DNA of 64,000 nucleotides from DATAUD01 sp035511075. Its GTDB lineage: Bacteria; Verrucomicrobiota; Verrucomicrobiia; Limisphaerales; Palsa-1400. This document shows positions 60,741-64,000 of the stretch, one piece after another (the stretch's first letter is position 1; the number at the start of each line of letters is the position of its first letter). Below the pieces are notes generated by a model. That model had not been told where the DNA came from and searched no databases. It was given only the letters and a program-made list of their open reading frames with translations. The stretch lies in assembly GCA_035511075.1 (NCBI GenBank), contig DATKFW010000058.1, positions 11,492 to 75,491 on the forward strand, read 5' to 3'. The translations under genes were made by a program, and so were the position numbers.

Positions 60741-61868
60741 ATGAAAGTTGAATTTTACGGTCACGTCCGCCAATACAACAACGTCAAAGCCGAAATTGAC
60801 GCCAATATTCACGAGGTCATCCAGAGCGGCCAATACGTCCTGGGCCCGATGCTCAAGCGTTTTGAAGGCGAGTTCGCGGCCTATAGCGGCACCAAACACG
60901 CCATCGGAGTCGGCAACGGGACGGATGCCATTTGGCTCACGCTCATGGCCCTGGGGATCGGCCCCGGCGACGAGTGCATCACCAACGCCAATACGTTTTT
61001 TGCCACTGCCGAAGCCATCTGGATTGCCGGCGCGACGGCCGTCCTGGTGGATTGCGATCCAAAAACCAAATGCATCGACCCGGCAAAGATCGAGGCGGCG
61101 ATAACGCCCAGGACCAGGGCCATTGTCCCAGTCCATCTTTATGGCCAATGCGCGGACATGAAGGCCATCGCCAAAATCGCCGCCAAACACAAGCTTTTCG
61201 TCGTCGAGGACAATGCGCAGGGCATTGGCGCGCACGGGGACGGCTTCAAGATCGGGCAATTGAGCGACGCCACGGCCACGAGCTTCATCATTCAAAAAAA
61301 CCTGGGAACCTTCGGTGACGGCGGCGCCATCGTCACGAATAATTCCGATATTGACGCGCGGGTCCGCAAATATCGCAACCACGGCTCCCCCGCCCGAAAC
61401 GTTCACAGTTTCGGCTTCAACAGCCGTTTGGACGACATTCACGCCGGCATCCTGAGCGCCAAGCTCAAGCATATCGACTCCTGGAACGACAATCGCCGCA
61501 AGGCAGCCGCCCGCTACACGGCGGGCCTCAAGGACGCCGCGAATTTCACCCTGCCCTTCGAGACGCCGGGCGGGCGGCATGTTTTTCATCTTTACGTTAT
61601 CGAAACCAGGGACCCGGCCCGGCGGGACGGTTGTCTAAAATTTCTCAACGACTCCGGCGTGGACGCCAAGACCCATTACTCCATCGCCATCCATCAACAG
61701 GCCGGCTATCCTTGGGGCAAACCCGCGCGCGTTTCCGATTCGCTCGCCAACGCCGAATACAACTCGGCCGCGTGCGTTTCGCTCCCGATGTTCCCAGAAT
61801 TGACCGCCAACGAAATCGATTTTGTGATCGAAAAGGCGCTTCAATGGGACAAGGCGCAAGCCGCCTGA
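60741..61868 (+). CDS. DegT/DnrJ/EryC1/StrS aminotransferase
   Basis: A 375-residue PLP-dependent sugar aminotransferase. The PLP Lys is K186 in IQKNLGTFGDGGAIV, ALGIGPGDECITNANTFFA contains the conserved substrate-side segment, and VVEDNAQGIGAH has the Asp that pairs with the PLP ring. These enzymes convert keto-sugar nucleotides to amino sugars. It begins an operon with the oxidoreductase (six bases later) and the NagB-like gene (16 bases beyond that), consistent with dehydrogenase plus aminotransferase steps in amino-sugar nucleotide synthesis. Confidence 0.9.
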   Translation: MKVEFYGHVRQYNNVKAEIDANIHEVIQSGQYVLGPMLKRFEGEFAAYSGTKHAIGVGNGTDAIWLTLMALGIGPGDECITNANTFFATAEAIWIAGATAVLVDCDPKTKCIDPAKIEAAITPRTRAIVPVHLYGQCADMKAIAKIAAKHKLFVVEDNAQGIGAHGDGFKIGQLSDATATSFIIQKNLGTFGDGGAIVTNNSDIDARVRKYRNHGSPARNVHSFGFNSRLDDIHAGILSAKLKHIDSWNDNRRKAAARYTAGLKDAANFTLPFETPGGRHVFHLYVIETRDPARRDGCLKFLNDSGVDAKTHYSIAIHQQAGYPWGKPARVSDSLANAEYNSAACVSLPMFPELTANEIDFVIEKALQWDKAQAA

Positions 61869-61874
61869 TTGGCC

Positions 61875-62942
61875 ATGAACCGATACAAAGTCGTCATCGT
61901 CGGGATGGGCAAACGCGGCATGCACCACGCCGCCGCCTTCCACGCCAACGGGCGTTTCGAGGTGGCCGGAATATGCGACATCGATAAAACCCGCCTCGAA
62001 GCCGCGGCGCCGAAACTTGGCAATCCGCAAATCAGCACCGACGCCCGCGCCCTTGCTCAAAACGTGCGGCCCGATATTTTTTGCTTTTGCACGCTGCCGC
62101 ATGTGCGTTCGGCATTGATTCAAACGGGCATTGACTGCGGCGCGAAGCTGATCGCCTTCGAGAAGCCCGTGGCGCTGACCAGCGCCGAAGGCATGAAAAT
62201 TAAACAAATGCTTGACGCCGCGAAGGTCAAGGCCGTTGTCAGCCACCAGCATCGTTACGGCGAACACTATCGGAAGGTCCACGACATCATTTGCAGCGGC
62301 GCCATTGGGCGATTGAACACAGTTTATGGGACCGCCACGGGCTGGATGATGCACATGTTGAGCCATCTGGTGGACTACACGCTTTGGTACAATCCCGGCG
62401 GCCAGGCGCAATGGGTGATGGCGCAGGCGGCCGGCCGCGGCAAGCTGACAGATTCCCATCCCTCGCCCGATTACATCGCAGGGTTCATTCATTTTTCCAA
62501 CGGCGTCCGCGGAATTGTCGAGTGCGGCGCCGGCGCGCCGGACGTGCCGGAAGTCCCGTATTGGTGGCGCAAATGCCGCATCGGCGCGCAAGGGACCGAG
62601 GGCTTCGCGGAGGTGATGACTGGAGGCGGTTGGCGGGCCGTGACGCACAACGGCAGCCAGGGCGGCCAGGGAGCGATGAATTACGACCTGGATATGCCCC
62701 CGTACGTTGACGAAATGGCCGATTGGCTCGATGACGACGCGAAGGTCCATGCGTGCAATTTCGGGACTGCTTACGCCGGTTTTGAGATTATGATGGCCCT
62801 CTGCCGCTCCGTCATCGAGGGCGGACAAATCCCGCTGCCACTGACCGAAGGAATGGACGAAATAGCCGCGTTGAAGGAGAAATTGCCCGCGCGAAAGGTG
62901 CTTTTCTCCCTGCCGGAAAACGCCAAAGAATACACCGCCTGA
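61875..62942 (+). CDS. Gfo/Idh/MocA-family oxidoreductase
   Basis: A 355-residue NAD(P)-dependent oxidoreductase. The Rossmann start VVIVGMGKRGMHH has the Gly-loop, IAFEKPVALT the catalytic EKP Lys (K97), and HMLSHLVDYTLWY the His and Asp of the active site (H164, D167). A family role in sugar-nucleotide or inositol oxidation is standard. ATG 61875 is used because the codon two triplets earlier is a TTG. It lies between the DegT aminotransferase and NagB-like genes in one operon, so it may supply the keto-sugar for the aminotransferase. Confidence 0.9.
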   Translation: MNRYKVVIVGMGKRGMHHAAAFHANGRFEVAGICDIDKTRLEAAAPKLGNPQISTDARALAQNVRPDIFCFCTLPHVRSALIQTGIDCGAKLIAFEKPVALTSAEGMKIKQMLDAAKVKAVVSHQHRYGEHYRKVHDIICSGAIGRLNTVYGTATGWMMHMLSHLVDYTLWYNPGGQAQWVMAQAAGRGKLTDSHPSPDYIAGFIHFSNGVRGIVECGAGAPDVPEVPYWWRKCRIGAQGTEGFAEVMTGGGWRAVTHNGSQGGQGAMNYDLDMPPYVDEMADWLDDDAKVHACNFGTAYAGFEIMMALCRSVIEGGQIPLPLTEGMDEIAALKEKLPARKVLFSLPENAKEYTA

Positions 62943-62958
62943 CGCGCGGCCTGCCACC

Positions 62959-63744
62959 GTGGAAGCGATCATCCGTCCCAATCAGGACAGCGCCGCCCAT
63001 CTGGTGGCGCGCATCATCGCCAAGGAATTGCGCGCGCATCCGTCGTTGGTGCTGGGCCTGGCCACCGGACGCACCATGGAAGCCGTTTACCGTGTGCTGG
63101 TGGAGATGCACCAGCGGGATCGCCTGGACTTTTCGTTGTGCCGGACTTTTAACCTCGACGAATACGTCGGCCTGGCCTCCAACGACCCGCGTTCCTACCG
63201 GGACTACATGAACCGCCGCCTATTCAGTCATGTCAATATCGACAGGCGCAACACCCACCTGCCCGACGGCATGGCCGCGGATTTGGACGTTGAATGTTGT
63301 CAATACGAGGAAAAAATGCAGCGGTGCGGCGGCATTGATTTGCAATTGCTGGGAATTGGCGCGGCCGGCCACATCGGTTTCAACGAGCCTCTGTCCGCAC
63401 TCCGCTCCCGCACCCGGGTCAAGGCGTTGAGTCCGGCGACCGTTGAGCAAAACGCGTCTTTTTTCGACGGTGCCGCGAACGTGCCGCGGCGGGCCATCAC
63501 GATGGGCGTGGGCACGATCCTCGAATGCCGCCGCTGCATCCTGCTGGCCACCGGCCAGGACAAGGCCGGCGTGATCGCCAAAGCGGTCGAAGGCCCCATC
63601 ACCGCCATGATTTCCGCCACCGCCCTGCAGTTGCACGCGCGCTGCACCGTCGTGGTGGATGAGGCGGCTGCCAGCCAATTGCAGGCCGCGCATTATTACC
63701 GTTGGATTTTTGAAAACGAACCCGAATGGGAAGAATTTCGGTAA
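62959..63744 (+). CDS. nagB: Glucosamine-6-phosphate deaminase-like protein (NagB family)
   Basis: A 261-residue member of the NagB isomerase family, which converts glucosamine 6-phosphate to fructose 6-phosphate and ammonia. TFNLDEYVGL carries the catalytic Asp, and GIGAAGHIGFNEPLS the His (H138) and Glu (E143). The position before Gly-His, usually Asp (E. coli D141) or Asn (gram-positive enzymes), is Ala136, an unusual substitution. Length is normal. The start is GTG 62959. In operon with a sugar aminotransferase and an oxidoreductase, it may act on a different amino sugar phosphate. Confidence 0.85.
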   Translation: MEAIIRPNQDSAAHLVARIIAKELRAHPSLVLGLATGRTMEAVYRVLVEMHQRDRLDFSLCRTFNLDEYVGLASNDPRSYRDYMNRRLFSHVNIDRRNTHLPDGMAADLDVECCQYEEKMQRCGGIDLQLLGIGAAGHIGFNEPLSALRSRTRVKALSPATVEQNASFFDGAANVPRRAITMGVGTILECRRCILLATGQDKAGVIAKAVEGPITAMISATALQLHARCTVVVDEAAASQLQAAHYYRWIFENEPEWEEFR

Positions 63745-64000
63745 TGGCGCGTCACACCGGCGTGCCGGTTACCTCGGTGGGCTGATTGTGGTTGGCGTTG
63801 GAACGGGAGAATTGAAGAAACGGTGACGAGGGCCGATCAGGCTCAATCCCAAAAATCGGCGGGCGCATCTCAGTTTCTTGCAGGATTGAATGAAGTGTGA
63901 GGGAAGAGGAGATGCCAACGGTCATTGCGCCATAACATTTCCAGGCACAGCAACGCCTCGTCACCTCGCTTGCTCCAAAACTGTCCCGGTCGTTTGAAGC
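63745..64000. other. Intergenic region at the window edge
   Basis: The last 256 bases. A short minus-strand open frame at 63752-63964 has no recognisable motif and probably is not a gene. ACCGGC-GT-GCCGGT (63756-63769), 11 bases after the nagB stop, is a small palindrome, too tight to be a clear terminator. Nothing else is seen. Confidence 0.5.

Noticed and set aside
63752..63964. Possible 70-residue minus-strand protein at the window edge
   Set aside because: No motif, odd composition rich in Pro and Ser, and no start signal.
1..64000. CRISPR array, rRNA operon, complete tRNA, insertion sequence, phage genes
   Set aside because: No regularly spaced repeats, no rRNA-like sequence, no complete cloverleaf with TTCGAATC-type T-loop and no transposase or phage structural motif were found when reading both strands.

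Overview
The window looks like a chromosomal segment of a Verrucomicrobiota bacterium, probably of the Pedosphaera/Limisphaerales type; this is inferred from protein content, not from a marker gene. Pointers are two giant secreted LamG/Ig-repeat proteins, a pseudopilin-like protein with an H-x9-DG-like C-terminus, a Ser/Thr kinase fused to a TPR region, a XylR-like LacI/AraC hybrid regulator, a VPDSG-type sorting signal, a histone H1-like Ala/Lys/Arg repeat protein, the long form of IspG and an alpha2-type glycyl-tRNA synthetase. There is no rRNA, complete tRNA, CRISPR array or transposase.

Layout. (1) 1-5000: tail of an Hsp70 chaperone, a DUF1152-like protein, a small membrane protein, a secreted aspartic protease framed by 8-bp inverted repeats that resemble integron core sites, and an ArsR/SRPBCC pair with a palindromic operator on the ArsR start codon. 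(2) 5010-23952: a 2096-residue LamG/Ig/beta-propeller/PA14/cytochrome-c chimera converges on a run of minus-strand genes: XylR-like regulator, 1538-residue five-LamG protein, pseudopilin, SGNH/TPR protein, GH43 arabinanase and GH51 arabinofuranosidase. This reads as an arabinan-degradation locus. (3) 24110-31020: histone-like protein, haem-binding lipoprotein-like protein, Ser/Thr kinase-TPR, GH9 glycosidase, ThuA-like protein, a tRNA-Ser 5'-half remnant and a DUF4160/DUF2442 pair. (4) 31202-38405: rseP-ispG, an amino-acid permease fused to a universal-stress domain, and a secreted DUF6600 protein.

(5) 38642-55881: a surface-polysaccharide cluster with a GT39-like membrane enzyme, three class I methyltransferases plus one FkbM methyltransferase, two GT2 and four GT4 glycosyltransferases, a Wzy-like polymerase, a Wzx-like flippase and an acyltransferase. 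Ten of these genes form a tight minus-strand series (54957 to 45548). A VPDSG-CTERM protein sits at its edge. No priming sugar-phosphate transferase, chain-length regulator or exosortase is in the window. (6) 56224-63744: a stand-alone beta-propeller protein homologous to the propeller inside the giant chimera, glycyl-tRNA synthetase with a DUF2127 protein, and a three-gene operon of DegT aminotransferase, Gfo/Idh/MocA oxidoreductase and NagB-like deaminase that fits amino-sugar metabolism.

The main theme is plant or algal polysaccharide breakdown (arabinan, beta-glucan) by secreted multidomain proteins, together with production of a decorated exopolysaccharide. All functions are read from motifs and gene order only.
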